DNA of 64,000 bases from Okibacterium fritillariae (GTDB lineage: Bacteria > Actinomycetota > Actinomycetes > Actinomycetales > Microbacteriaceae): assembly GCF_900167575.1 (NCBI RefSeq), contig NZ_FUZP01000003.1:124001-188000 (forward strand). The letters run 5' to 3'. Position numbers and translations under genes: made by a program. Under the pieces are notes generated by a model. That model worked only from the letters and a program-made list of their open reading frames with translations. It made no database searches and was not told the DNA's origin. This document shows, piece by piece, positions 24,504 through 34,289 of the stretch. Each line of letters begins with the position of its first letter. The stretch's first letter is position 1.

Positions 24504-25511
24504 CTAGAAGTTGCCGTCGATCTCGCGCACCACGTCCCACGCGCCGTCTTCGCTGTTCGAGAGCACGACCACGTCGACACCGGCCGCCGGGTAGTGCCGC
24601 ACGATGCCGCTCGAGCCGGCACCCACGCCATCCGCGTAGTAGGAGCGCACCTCGCCGTCGTCGTCGAGATCGAACTCGAGGCCGAAACCGTAGAAGAGGT
24701 CCTCGTCGAACTCGACCTGCGGGGTGAGGAATTCTTCGGTCATCTCGGCCGTCAGCAAGCCGCCGGAGCGCAGCGACGTCAGGAACGCGAGCAGGTCGTC
24801 GGCCGTGGCCTGGGCACCCGAGGCCGGGTTGCCGATGGGCGGGGCCTGGAAGACGCTCTCGATCCAGGTGCCGTCGTCGGACTTGTTCCAACCCTCGGCG
24901 ATGGCGGGGGCGTCGCTGCGGCGGTCCCAGAAGCCCGCGCCCGGCATGTCGGCGACGTCGAAGATGGCCGAGGTGACGACATCCCGATAACGCCGTTCGG
25001 TGACCGATTCGAGCGCGAGACCGGCCAGAACGTAGCCGCTGTCGCTGTAATACGGCTCAACTCCCGGCTCGGTGACGGCGGATTTCTGAGCGAACGTCGC
25101 GAGCAGGTCGATGGTCTCGGTGAGCGTGTACACGGGCACGCGGCTCCACAGCTCGTCATAGCTTTCGCCCGCCTCCTCGTCGACATCGTCGGCCACTCCC
25201 GACGTGTGCGTCAGCAGGTGCAGCAGCGTGACCTTCGGCGAGATGGTGGTGTCGTCGAGGTCGACATAGTCGTGAATGGATGCTTCGAGGTCGAGCTCGC
25301 CCGTCTCGACCAGTTGCAGCACCGCAACGGCCGTGAACAGCTTGGTGATGGATGCCGTGTCGAACCGGGTGTCGAAGGCGACGGGCACGTTCCAGCGCCG
25401 CGACGCCAGGCCCGTGGCCGACTCGAACAGCGTGCCGCTCGCATCCACGATCTTCACCACACCCGAGAACTCGGTTTCGGCGATGACTTTTTCGAGCGCG
25501 ACGGTGTCCAT
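24504..25511 (-). CDS. Beta-lactamase-fold serine hydrolase
   Basis: Class-C-beta-lactamase/esterase-like enzyme (335 aa). It has the SxxK catalytic motif in TASITKLFTAVAVLQ, the Tyr motif YYSDSGYVLAGL, and THTSG in the LLHLLTHTSGVADD loop. A C-terminal GxGxGSSGIVRHY replaces the KTG-like element. There is no signal peptide, so it is probably cytoplasmic, which argues against a role in antibiotic resistance. Substrate unknown. Confidence 0.88.
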   Translation of the reverse strand: MDTVALEKVIAETEFSGVVKIVDASGTLFESATGLASRRWNVPVAFDTRFDTASITKLFTAVAVLQLVETGELDLEASIHDYVDLDDTTISPKVTLLHLLTHTSGVADDVDEEAGESYDELWSRVPVYTLTETIDLLATFAQKSAVTEPGVEPYYSDSGYVLAGLALESVTERRYRDVVTSAIFDVADMPGAGFWDRRSDAPAIAEGWNKSDDGTWIESVFQAPPIGNPASGAQATADDLLAFLTSLRSGGLLTAEMTEEFLTPQVEFDEDLFYGFGLEFDLDDDGEVRSYYADGVGAGSSGIVRHYPAAGVDVVVLSNSEDGAWDVVREIDGNF

Positions 25512-25567
25512 CAGATCAGTGTGCCACCTCCGCCCCGGGTGTCGGCGGTCGTTCCTATACTCGGGTC

Positions 25568-26140
25568 ATGGTGAGCTTTGCCGACAAGCCGATTCTCGAC
25601 GTGACCCTCGACGGGTGGCAGGCCTATCTCGAGGGCACGCCCGATGACGGCGGCGTGCGCCTGAAGCTGCGCAAGAAGAACTCGACCGCGCCCGGTTTCA
25701 CGTGGTCGGAGGCGCTCGACGTGGCGCTCTGTTACGGCTGGATCGACGGGCAGGCCGGGCGTTTCGACGAGGACTACACCCTGCAGGCGTTCACGCCGCG
25801 CCGCAAGAACAGCCCGTGGTCGCAGATCAACCGCGAGCACGTGCAGCGCCTCATCGACGAGGGTCGCATGCGGCCGGCGGGTCTCGCCGAGGTCGACCGC
25901 GCGAAAGCCGACGGGCGGTGGGATGCCGCCTACCGCCAGAAAGGCGCCGAAGCCCCCGCCGATCTGCAGGCTGCCCTCGACGCCAACCCCGATGCGGCGG
26001 CGTTCATCGCCCGGCTCACCAAGGTCGAGGCGTTTCGCATCTACTTTCGCATCGGCAACATCAAGACGCCCTCGGTGCGGGCGGCGCGCATCGCCGATGT
26101 CGTCGAGAAGGCCGCGCGCGGCGAACACCACTACCGCTAG
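25568..26140 (+). CDS. YdeI/OmpD-associated-family protein
   Basis: 190-aa protein with the conserved blocks LRKKNSTAPGFTWSEALDVA, CYGWIDGQAGRFDEDYTLQ, FTPRRKNSPWSQINREHVQR and AYRQKGAEAPADLQAAL of the bacteriocin-protection YdeI family. The biochemical function is not known. It is followed 32 bases later by the ybaK-like gene, so the two probably form an operon. Confidence 0.9.
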   Translation: MVSFADKPILDVTLDGWQAYLEGTPDDGGVRLKLRKKNSTAPGFTWSEALDVALCYGWIDGQAGRFDEDYTLQAFTPRRKNSPWSQINREHVQRLIDEGRMRPAGLAEVDRAKADGRWDAAYRQKGAEAPADLQAALDANPDAAAFIARLTKVEAFRIYFRIGNIKTPSVRAARIADVVEKAARGEHHYR

Positions 26141-26172
26141 CCGCGGCACCCCTGTCGAGAAAGGCTGATCGA

Positions 26173-26667
26173 ATGGCGAAGAAGACCGCCGACTCTGGGC
26201 CCAGCACGCCCGCAACGGTGGCGCTGACGCGCGCGAAGATCGCGTTCACGCCGCACGCCTATGCCCACGACGACGGCGCAACGGATTTCGGCGCCGAGGC
26301 GGCGCGCGCTCTGGGCGTCGACCCGGCGCGCGTGTTCAAAACCCTCATGGTGCAGACCGATCAGGGTCTCGGCATCGGCATCGTTCCCGTCGACGGCCTG
26401 CTCGACCTGAAGGCTGTCGCGGCGGCCCTTGGTGGCAAGAAGGCCACTATGGCCGACCCGGCGCTGGCCGAGAAGAAGAGCGGCTACGTGGTCGGCGGCA
26501 TCAGCCCCATCGGCCAGCGCATGCCCCTCCCCACTGTCCTCGACGATTCCGCCCTCGCCCACGCCACGATCTTCGTGTCGGGCGGCCGCCGCGGCTTCGA
26601 CATCGAGCTCTCGCCCGCCGACCTGCTGCGGGCGACGAACGGCCGGGCTGCGCACATCCGCCGCTAG
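26173..26667 (+). CDS. ybaK: Cys-tRNA(Pro)/Cys-tRNA(Cys) deacylase YbaK-like
   Basis: 164-aa trans-editing enzyme that hydrolyses mischarged Cys-tRNA(Pro). YbaK signatures are ARVFKTLMVQ (essential Lys), VPVDGLLDLKAVAAALGGKK, YVVGGISPIGQRMPLP and IFVSGGRRGFDIELSPADLL. The start is ATG 26173; an upstream open frame is out-of-frame noise. Its last 4 bases overlap the end of the convergent hypothetical gene. Confidence 0.93.
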   Translation: MAKKTADSGPSTPATVALTRAKIAFTPHAYAHDDGATDFGAEAARALGVDPARVFKTLMVQTDQGLGIGIVPVDGLLDLKAVAAALGGKKATMADPALAEKKSGYVVGGISPIGQRMPLPTVLDDSALAHATIFVSGGRRGFDIELSPADLLRATNGRAAHIRR

Positions 26668-27062
26668 CCTGTGTCAGCCACTAAACGCTCGGCACAAGCC
26701 GGCGCCGCCGACCGGGCAAGGGTGGGAAAACGGCTCTCCCACAACACGCGTAGACGGGTAGGGATCGACATTTCCGGCCACAGCTCTCGAAGAATGCGCC
26801 CGTTCAGAAGCCGGGTCATGTCTTCCGTTCGCCCCTCGCAGAGAACGGCCTTGTAGGCATCGACGCGGTCCCATTCATTCGATAAGTCGAAGACGTGCTC
26901 AGGGCCCCAGTAGACATGATGCGGTAACGCGAGAGTGCCCTCGGCGGGGCCCACGAGGGCATCCAGAGAATCCGGCACGTCATACGGCTTGATGTCGCGG
27001 TAGAAAACGCGGCGATCGGGTGGCGCACTCGCGCACGCTGAAATGCTAATTTCATCCTGCAT
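26664..27062 (-). CDS. Hypothetical actinobacterial protein
   Basis: 132-aa protein. The C-terminal part (AYKAVLCEGRTEDMTRLLN, then RELWPEMSIPTRLRVLWESRF) resembles a widespread uncharacterised actinobacterial family in which a short helical domain ends with a WExRFP motif. The ATG at 27062 is preferred over an in-frame TTG six bases upstream. Its DNA is AT-richer than its neighbours. It is alone on its strand, and its end overlaps the ybaK-like gene by 4 bases. Function unknown. Confidence 0.6.
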   Translation of the reverse strand: MQDEISISACASAPPDRRVFYRDIKPYDVPDSLDALVGPAEGTLALPHHVYWGPEHVFDLSNEWDRVDAYKAVLCEGRTEDMTRLLNGRILRELWPEMSIPTRLRVLWESRFPTLARSAAPACAERLVADTG

Positions 27063-27119
27063 ACTCAAATTCTACTGGTCGGCCTCTGGGGAGCCGAAGA
27101 AAAAATGCGCCGATTCGAC

Positions 27120-27746
27120 TCAGGCTACGGGAGCCCCGAGCGCGAGCGTTTCATCGGCGATGGCGGCCGCGTCGGTGTCGTGGGTGGCGAGCACGACCGT
27201 GACGCCGCGATCGCGGGCGTCGCGCAGGGCCGCGAAGACGAGGTCGCGACCCGCGTCGTCGATGCCCGTCGTGGGCTCGTCGAGCAGGAGGAGTTGCGTG
27301 CGCGCGGCGAGACCCTGGGCGACGAGGGCGCGCTGGCGCTGTCCGCCCGAGACGTCGCCGAGGGGTGCCCGCGACAGGTGACGGATGCCGAGCAGGTCGA
27401 GGGTGTGGTCGACGATCGTGCGGTCGGCCGAGGTGGGGCGGCGCAGCATCCCGAGATCTGACCAGCGGCCCATCGAGACTGTTTGGCGCACCGTGAGGGG
27501 CAGCGCGTCAGCCACGGCGCTGCGCTGCGCGACAAAAGCGACGCGCCCGGGGAGGTTGCGCTGGACGGTTCCGGAGGTGGGCGCGATCACGCCGGCGACG
27601 AGCCCGAGGAGCGACGATTTGCCCGATCCATTCGGGCCGGTCAAGGCGGTTATCCGGCCGTGTGGGATGCGCGCGCTGAAGTCCTCGAAAACGGCGTGCC
27701 GGTCATAGCGCAGGCTGACGTTTGTGGCGGTGATGGCGGCATCCAT
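27120..27746 (-). CDS. aztA: Zinc ABC transporter ATPase (Azt type)
   Basis: Nucleotide-binding subunit (208 aa) of a metal importer: Walker A GPNGSGKSS, Q-loop in VAFVAQRSAV, signature SGGQRQRALVAQGLA, Walker B LLLLDEPTTG, switch His in LATHDTD. It is divergent from the permease gene, with a Zur-like palindrome between them. The start ATG 27746 is preferred over one further upstream because the latter overlaps that palindrome. Zinc as substrate follows from the locus content, not from this subunit. Confidence 0.88.
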   Translation of the reverse strand: MDAAITATNVSLRYDRHAVFEDFSARIPHGRITALTGPNGSGKSSLLGLVAGVIAPTSGTVQRNLPGRVAFVAQRSAVADALPLTVRQTVSMGRWSDLGMLRRPTSADRTIVDHTLDLLGIRHLSRAPLGDVSGGQRQRALVAQGLAARTQLLLLDEPTTGIDDAGRDLVFAALRDARDRGVTVVLATHDTDAAAIADETLALGAPVA

Positions 27747-27760
27747 GGGTTCCCTCGGTT

Positions 27761-27781
27761 TAACGATAACGGTTCTCATTA
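27761..27781. promoter_or_regulatory. Zur-like operator between aztA and aztB
   Basis: TAACGATAAC-G-GTTCTCATTA is a 10-1-10 inverted repeat with two mismatched pairs, the same size and AT-rich pattern as actinobacterial Zur/Fur-type boxes (ATGAAAAC...GTTTTCAT-like). It sits in the divergent region where it can cover the -35 side of aztB and the start region of aztA, so zinc would shut both off. Confidence 0.65.
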
Positions 27782-27783
27782 CC

Positions 27784-27789
27784 TATAGT
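27784..27789 (+). promoter_or_regulatory. -10 box of leaderless aztB
   Basis: TATAGT ends 7 bases before the aztB ATG (27797), so transcription would begin at or next to the start codon. There is no ribosome site before the ATG. A TTAACG -35-like hexamer (27760-27765) lies 18 bases upstream, inside the Zur-like box. Confidence 0.6.
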
Positions 27790-27796
27790 AGCGAGC

Positions 27797-28749
<953 letters not shown>

Positions 28750-28753
<4 letters not shown>

Positions 28754-30042
28754 CAGCCCGTCAGCATCGCGTCGGCCTCGGCGCGACCACGTTCGGCCTC
28801 GCCGCAGCCCTCGCCCTCACGGGGTGCGCGCCCGGTGGCGGCCCGAGCGGCACCGACGAAAAAGGCACGGATGCCGCATCCGACGCCGCCCAGCCCCACG
28901 GCTACGTGGAGGGCGCCGAGGAATCGGCCGAACCCCAGAACGGACTCATCTACGCCGACGCCTCGACGGGCGAGGTGCACCTGCTCGACCTGCTGTCGGG
29001 CGACACCAGCACCCTGAGCGACGGCGACACGAAGGCGCCGACGATCGATGCTCTGCGCACCGACGGTCGCTACGCCTACGCCTCGACCGCGTCGACGGGC
29101 GCCCTGTCGGTTTTCGACGGCGGCACCTGGACCGTCGACCACGGGGACCACAAGCACTACTACCGCACGGCACCCGACGCCGTCGGCGTCATCGAGGGAG
29201 CCGCGGGAGCGAGCGTCGCGTCCTCGCGCACGTTCGTCGCGATCAGCGGTGCCGGCGTGACGGCGAACAGCATCCTCGACCGCGCGAAACTCGACGACGG
29301 TTCCCTCGCGGCGAACGCCGGCCTCACCGGGGCCGCGGCGAGCGCCGCCCTGGCCGTACCCTTCGGCGAGAACCTCATCACGGTCGCCGGCGACGCGTCC
29401 GACTCCCCCGCCGGCACGGTTCAGGTGCACGGTCCCGACGCCGCCGACCTCGGCACGCTCGCCGACAGCTGCCCCACCCCGGCCGGTACCGCCACGGCCC
29501 GCACGGGAATCGTCATCGGCTGCGCCGACGGCGCCCTGCTCGTCACCGACACGTCGGGCAGCTTCGCGAGCGAGAAGATCGCCTACCCCGAGTCCCTGCC
29601 GGCCGGTTCGCGCGCGACATCCTTCGACTACCGGCCCGGCGCCAACTACCTCGCCGCCCGCGCCGCGGACAACACGGTGCTCTCGCTCGACGTCTCCGAT
29701 CGCGCCTGGTCGGTCGCCACATCCGCGGCACCGGTGCGCGCCGTCACCTCGCCGGGCGACGGGTCGACTGTGCTCGCCCTGCTCGCCGACGGCACGCTCA
29801 ATTCCTACTCCACCGACGATGGCTCGGTGATGACGAGTGTGCCGCTGCTCGCGGGCGGCGCGAGCACGGGTGCGGATGCGGCGAGCGGCACCCCCAGCAT
29901 CCAGCTCGACACGTCGCGCGCCTACGTCAACGACCCCGGCGCCCGCCAGATCCACGAGATCGACTACGCCGACGGACTGCGCCTGACGCGCAGCTTCGAC
30001 ACGACGATCACCCCCAGCCACCTCGTCGAGGTCGGGCGATGA
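28750..30042 (+). CDS. Beta-propeller-like lipoprotein, AztD-related
   Basis: 430-aa exported protein. It has a lipobox (LALTGC), then HGYVEGAEES and QNGLIYADASTGEVHLLDLL, followed by repeated short beta-rich units (for example ADGALLVTDTSGSFA, LSLDVSDRAWSVA, LLADGTLNSYST) that suggest a propeller. A His cluster, DHGDHKHYYRT, could bind zinc. It lies between aztB and aztC with 4-base overlaps on both sides, so it belongs to the transport operon. I infer a zinc chaperone or receptor role; a second related protein follows aztC. The subfamily is uncertain. Confidence 0.72.
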
Positions 30043-31154
30043 GGCGCGCGACGTTCTCCGTAGTCACCCACTTTCCTGGCGGCAACGCCCGGATGCCGGT
30101 GCCTGCCGATCGGGGACAACACAGACGCCGCTCCCGGGTCGTCGCCCTCGTCGCCACGGCCCTGACCGCTGCGGGTGTGCTGACGGGCTGCAGCCCCGCC
30201 GGGGATCGCGCCGGCACGGTCGTCGTCACCACCAACATCCTGGGCGACGTCGTGCAGAACATCGCGGGCGACGAGGTCGAGGTCGAGGTGCTCATGGGCC
30301 CCAACGCCGACCCGCACTCGTTCGGCATCTCGGCGAAACAGGCCGCGGCGCTGCAAAACGCCGACCTCGTCGTCTACAACGGCCTGGGACTCGAGGAGGG
30401 CGTGCTGCGCGCAGTCGACGCGGCGGCAACGGATGGCGTGGCCACACTCGCCGTCGGCGAAAAGGTCGATCCCCTCACGTTCGCGTCCGACCAGGCGGGC
30501 GAGGGCGCCGCGGCCGACGAGCACGCCGAGACCGGCGACGAGACCGGCGCTGGCAAGGCGCCAGGCGGCGACACGGACACCGAGCCCGGTTCCGAGCACA
30601 ACGCTAGCGCCGGCCAACTCGACCCGCACTTCTGGACCGACCCGGCACGCATGCGCACGGCCGTCGACGTGATCGCGGCCCGCTTGATCGCGGAGGTCCC
30701 GGGCATCGACGCGCAGGCCGTCCAGGCCAACGCGGAGGCGTACGGCGACAAGCTCGCGGCCCTGGAGTCCCGCATCCAGGACACCGTCGACCGCATCCCC
30801 GCCGAGAACCGGGCGCTCGTCACCAACCACCACGTGTTCGGCTACTTCGCCGAGCGGTACGGCTTCGAGGTCATCGGCGCGATCGTGCCCTCGGGCACCA
30901 CACTGGCCTCGCCGAGCGCCTCCGATCTCGACTCGCTCGCCTCGGCCATCCGCTCGTCGGGGGTGCCCGCCATCTTCGTCGACTCGTCGCAGCCCGACAC
31001 GCTCGGCCAGGTGCTCGCCGACGAGGCCGGACTCGACGTGGCCGTGCTCTCGCTCTACTCCGAGTCTCTGACGTCGGCGAAGGGAGGTGCCCCGAGCTAC
31101 ATCGACATGATGGACGCCAATGTCGAGACGCTCGCCCGCGGACTCTCCCCCTGA
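30039..31154 (+). CDS. aztC: Zinc ABC transporter substrate-binding lipoprotein
   Basis: Cluster A-I metal-binding protein (371 aa). It has an N-terminal basic segment then a lipobox (VLTGC). The zinc-site residues fit the ZnuA/AztC family: His in DPHSFG (~90), His in DPHFWTDP (~194), His in TNHHVFGYFAERYG (~261) and Asp in FVDSSQPD (~314). The flexible loop before DPHFW, usually His-rich in ZnuA-type proteins, is here acidic (EHAETGDETG and similar) with only two His. The ATG 30039 overlaps the previous stop (ATGA). Confidence 0.9.
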   Translation: MRRATFSVVTHFPGGNARMPVPADRGQHRRRSRVVALVATALTAAGVLTGCSPAGDRAGTVVVTTNILGDVVQNIAGDEVEVEVLMGPNADPHSFGISAKQAAALQNADLVVYNGLGLEEGVLRAVDAAATDGVATLAVGEKVDPLTFASDQAGEGAAADEHAETGDETGAGKAPGGDTDTEPGSEHNASAGQLDPHFWTDPARMRTAVDVIAARLIAEVPGIDAQAVQANAEAYGDKLAALESRIQDTVDRIPAENRALVTNHHVFGYFAERYGFEVIGAIVPSGTTLASPSASDLDSLASAIRSSGVPAIFVDSSQPDTLGQVLADEAGLDVAVLSLYSESLTSAKGGAPSYIDMMDANVETLARGLSP

Positions 31155-31194
31155 ATCATCCCCAGCACTCACCCTCGTTTAGAAACGTGAAAAC

Positions 31195-32406
31195 ATGCAG
31201 AAGAAAACTCGCTCCACCACGGCCCTCGCGGCCCTCCTCGCCGGCGGCCTCGCCCTCACCGGTTGCGCCTCGGGAGCCTCGAGCACCTCGACGCCCAGCG
31301 CCTCCTCCGCCCCCGACAGCCACTCGGATTCGGCGGGCTCGGGCGCCCTCGCCGTCAGCTACGACGGCGGCATCTACCTGCTCGACCCCGAGACCCTCGA
31401 GGTGACGAAGGACATCCCCCTCGACGGCTTCAACCGCCTGAACCCCGCCGGCGACGACCGCCACCTGTTCGTGTCGACGAGCTCGGGCTTCACACTGCTC
31501 GATGCCGAGGCCGGAGAGCTGACCGACCAGACGTTCGGCGGCGAGAAGCCCGGCCACGTGGTGCGCCACGACGGCCGCACCGTGCTGTTCACCGACGGCA
31601 CGGGCGAGGTCGAGATCTTCGACACGCACGACATCGAGCACGCGAGCGACGACGACGCCCAGGCCCTCGAACCCGAAGAAACCTACAAGACAGCGGATGC
31701 CCACCACGGTGTCGCGGTCGAGCTCGCGAACGGCGAACTCGTCGTCACCCTCGGCACCGAGGAATCCCGCCCCGGCATCATCGTGCTCGATAAGAACCGC
31801 ACGGAAATCGCGCGCAACGAGGACTGCCTGGGCGTGCACGGCGAGGCGACGGCCGAGGACGAAGCCGTCGTCATCGGCTGCGAGTCGGGCGTGCTCATCT
31901 ACCAGGACGGCGAGATCACCAAGGTTGCGAGCCCCGACGCCTACGGCCGCATCGGCAACCAGGCCGGCAGCGACGAGTCGCCCATCACCCTCGGCGATTA
32001 CAAGACCGACAAGGATGCCGAACTCGAGCGCCCCGAGCGCGTCTCACTCATCGACACCCGCACCAAGGAGCTGACACTCGTCGACCTGGGCACGAGCTAC
32101 TCGTTCCGCTCGCTCGCGCGCGGGCCGCACGGTGAGGGCCTCGTGCTCGGCACCGACGGAGCCCTCCACGTGATCGACCCCGAGGCGGGAACGGTGACGA
32201 ACAGCATCCCCGTCATCGCCGAGTGGAGCGAACCCCTCGACTGGCAGCAGCCCCGCCCCACGATCTTCGTGCGCGACCACGTGGCCTACGTGACCGAGCC
32301 CGCCTCGAAGAAGATCCACGCCGTCGACATCGAGTCGGGAGAAATCCTCACCACAGCCACGCTGCCCGAGGCCTCGAACGAGCTGTCGGGCGTGCTCGCC
32401 CACTAA
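31195..32406 (+). CDS. aztD: Zinc metallochaperone AztD
   Basis: 403-aa lipoprotein (lipobox LALTGC) with a beta-propeller repeat pattern. Sequence blocks match what I know of AztD, the periplasmic chaperone that passes zinc to AztC: NEDCLGVHGEATAEDEAVVI, SPDAYGRIGNQAGSDESP, then GDYKTD and ELERPERVSLIDT. The N-terminus has DSHSDS after the lipid Cys. It follows aztC by 40 bases and precedes a strong terminator, so it closes the zinc operon. Confidence 0.85.
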   Translation: MQKKTRSTTALAALLAGGLALTGCASGASSTSTPSASSAPDSHSDSAGSGALAVSYDGGIYLLDPETLEVTKDIPLDGFNRLNPAGDDRHLFVSTSSGFTLLDAEAGELTDQTFGGEKPGHVVRHDGRTVLFTDGTGEVEIFDTHDIEHASDDDAQALEPEETYKTADAHHGVAVELANGELVVTLGTEESRPGIIVLDKNRTEIARNEDCLGVHGEATAEDEAVVIGCESGVLIYQDGEITKVASPDAYGRIGNQAGSDESPITLGDYKTDKDAELERPERVSLIDTRTKELTLVDLGTSYSFRSLARGPHGEGLVLGTDGALHVIDPEAGTVTNSIPVIAEWSEPLDWQQPRPTIFVRDHVAYVTEPASKKIHAVDIESGEILTTATLPEASNELSGVLAH

Positions 32407-32424
32407 CGGCACGACGCAACCCGA

Positions 32425-32463
32425 CACGGGGGCGGTTCGCGGATGTCGCGAGCCGCCCCCGTG
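32425..32463 (+). terminator. Terminator of the zinc operon
   Basis: A 17-bp stem (CACGGGGGCGG... / ...CCGCCCCCGTG with one G-T pair) and a short loop, 18 bases after the aztD stop. Confidence 0.75.
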
Positions 32464-32600
32464 CGCATACCCCCGTACTTACACCCCTCTGCGCGCACCC
32501 CTCGTCGAGCGCAACCCGTCGCACGCCACCCGCGGCCCCGAATACACTGCCCTGACACCGACCGGCACCGCGGACACCGCCTCCGCTCGAAAGGATCCCC

Positions 32601-33089
32601 GTGAACGACGAGCTGCACCACTACCGCCCCGAGGGCCTGCCCGAGACCGATGTCTACCTGAGCCGCACGTTCGCGGCGCCCGTCGACCGCGTGTTCGCGT
32701 ACTTCACCGAGCCCGACCTGGTGGCGACCTGGTTCGGGCCCGAGACCTTCACCACACCGCGCGAGACGGTCGAGATCGACGCGCGCGAGGGCGGCGTCTG
32801 GAAGCTCGCCATGCAAGACCCCGAGACGCACGAGCTGCTGCCCATCGACGGCGTCATCACAGACTTCGAGGCCCCCACCCACCTGGCCGTCAGGCTCGAC
32901 GCGCAGACGGGCGACGGCGCCGAGCTCAGCGACGTGCGGCTCGACATCCGCTTCCAGGAGCGCGACGGCCACGGCCGCCTCACGCTGCACGAGACACCCT
33001 TCGACCTCGAGGGCCGCCACCAGACCGAGCAGGGCTGGCGCCTGTCGTTCGACAAGCTCGACGCCGAGCTCGCCATCCCGGCCGAATAG
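32601..33089 (+). CDS. SRPBCC/AHSA1-like START-domain protein
   Basis: 162-aa hydrophobic-cavity protein of the AHSA1 (Aha1-like) branch. It opens VYLSRTFAAPVDRVFAYF, then EPDLVATWFGPETFTTPRE and GGVWKLAMQDPETHE, and ends in the amphipathic helix QGWRLSFDKLDAELA. GTG start 32601. The ligand is unknown. It stands alone before the aldo/keto reductase gene, 73 bases upstream, and may be co-transcribed with it. Confidence 0.9.
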   Translation: MNDELHHYRPEGLPETDVYLSRTFAAPVDRVFAYFTEPDLVATWFGPETFTTPRETVEIDAREGGVWKLAMQDPETHELLPIDGVITDFEAPTHLAVRLDAQTGDGAELSDVRLDIRFQERDGHGRLTLHETPFDLEGRHQTEQGWRLSFDKLDAELAIPAE

Positions 33090-33162
33090 CGGCACGAGCG
33101 CGCGGCCCGACTCCACACCGCAACCCCTCTCGGGCATCGGATGTCGCGGCTAGGGTCGAGGC

Positions 33163-34146
33163 ATGGAATCACGCATCCTCGGCCGCACGGGCCGCAACGT
33201 CTCGGTCATCGGTCTCGGCACCTGGCAGCTCGGCGCGGACTGGGGTGACGTCTCGGAAGACGACGCCCTGGCCGTGCTCGACGCCTCGGTCGAGAACGGT
33301 GTCACCTTCTTCGACACCGCCGACGTCTATGGCGACGGCCGCAGCGAAAGCCTGATCGGCCGGTTCCGCGCCGCGAACCCCGATCTCGACCTCACGGTCG
33401 CCACCAAGATGGGCCGCCGCGCCGAGCAGACGCCCGAGAACTACACGGCCGCAAACTTCCGCGCCTGGGTCGACCGCTCGCGCACGAACCTCGGTGTCGA
33501 CACGCTCGACCTCGTGCAGCTGCACTGCCCGCCCACGGCCGTGTTCCACAACAACGCCGTCTACGACGCGCTCGACGCCCTCGTCGAGGACCAGTCGATC
33601 GCGGCCTACGGTGTGAGCGTCGAGGAGGCCGACCAGGCCCTCGCGGCCATCGAGCGCCCGGGCATCGCCACTGTGCAGATCATCTTCAACGCCTTCCGCC
33701 TGAAGCCGCTCGACGCCGTGCTGCCCGCCGCCGCCGAGGCGGGCGTCGGCATCATCGTGCGCGTGCCGCTCGCGAGCGGCCTTCTCTCGGGCAAGTACAC
33801 GGCCGAGACCACCTTCGCGGACTCCGACCACCGCACGTTCAACCGGCACGGCGAGGCCTTCGACCAGGGCGAGACGTTCAGCGGCGTCGACTTCGAGGAG
33901 GGCGTCGCGGCCGCGCAGGAATTCGCGCGCGCTGTTCCCGAGGGCGTCTCGGTTCCGCAGGCGGCACTCAAGTGGATCGTCGAGCAGCCGGGCGTGAGCA
34001 CCGTCATCCCGGGTGCGCGCAATGTATCGCAGGCGACGTCCAACGCGCAGGCCGCCTCTGTGCCCGAGCTCGGCGCCGACTTCGATCGCGTCGTGCACGA
34101 CATCTACGACCGCCACTTCCGCGCGAGCATCCACCCGCGCTGGTAA
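33163..34146 (+). CDS. Aldo/keto reductase
   Basis: NADPH-dependent carbonyl reductase (327 aa), TIM barrel. The catalytic tetrad is visible: Asp and Tyr in FFDTADVYGDGRSE, Lys in VATKMG and His in LDLVQLHCPP. The cofactor region near the C-terminus is GVSTVIPGARNVSQA. Most similar in layout to the general-stress YhdN/IolS-type reductases. Substrate unknown. Confidence 0.93.
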   Translation: MESRILGRTGRNVSVIGLGTWQLGADWGDVSEDDALAVLDASVENGVTFFDTADVYGDGRSESLIGRFRAANPDLDLTVATKMGRRAEQTPENYTAANFRAWVDRSRTNLGVDTLDLVQLHCPPTAVFHNNAVYDALDALVEDQSIAAYGVSVEEADQALAAIERPGIATVQIIFNAFRLKPLDAVLPAAAEAGVGIIVRVPLASGLLSGKYTAETTFADSDHRTFNRHGEAFDQGETFSGVDFEEGVAAAQEFARAVPEGVSVPQAALKWIVEQPGVSTVIPGARNVSQATSNAQAASVPELGADFDRVVHDIYDRHFRASIHPRW

Positions 34147-34187
34147 GCATCGTCTGCCGCCCGTCGGCCGCGCGCCCCACACGCAGC

Positions 34188-34229
34188 GAAGCGCCCCTTC
34201 CACCGCACACGCGAGGGGAGGGGCGCTTC
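34188..34229. terminator. Hairpin between converging genes
   Basis: GAAGCGCCCC pairs with GGGGCGCTTC (10 bp, extendable with a G-T pair), between the aldo/keto reductase and the convergent deacetylase gene, with TCTTC following on the plus strand. Confidence 0.6.
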
Positions 34230-34289
34230 TTCGAGGGTCCGAGCCGGCGCCTTCGGGTGGCGCCGGCCGGAGGATCGGCGGCCGGCGGG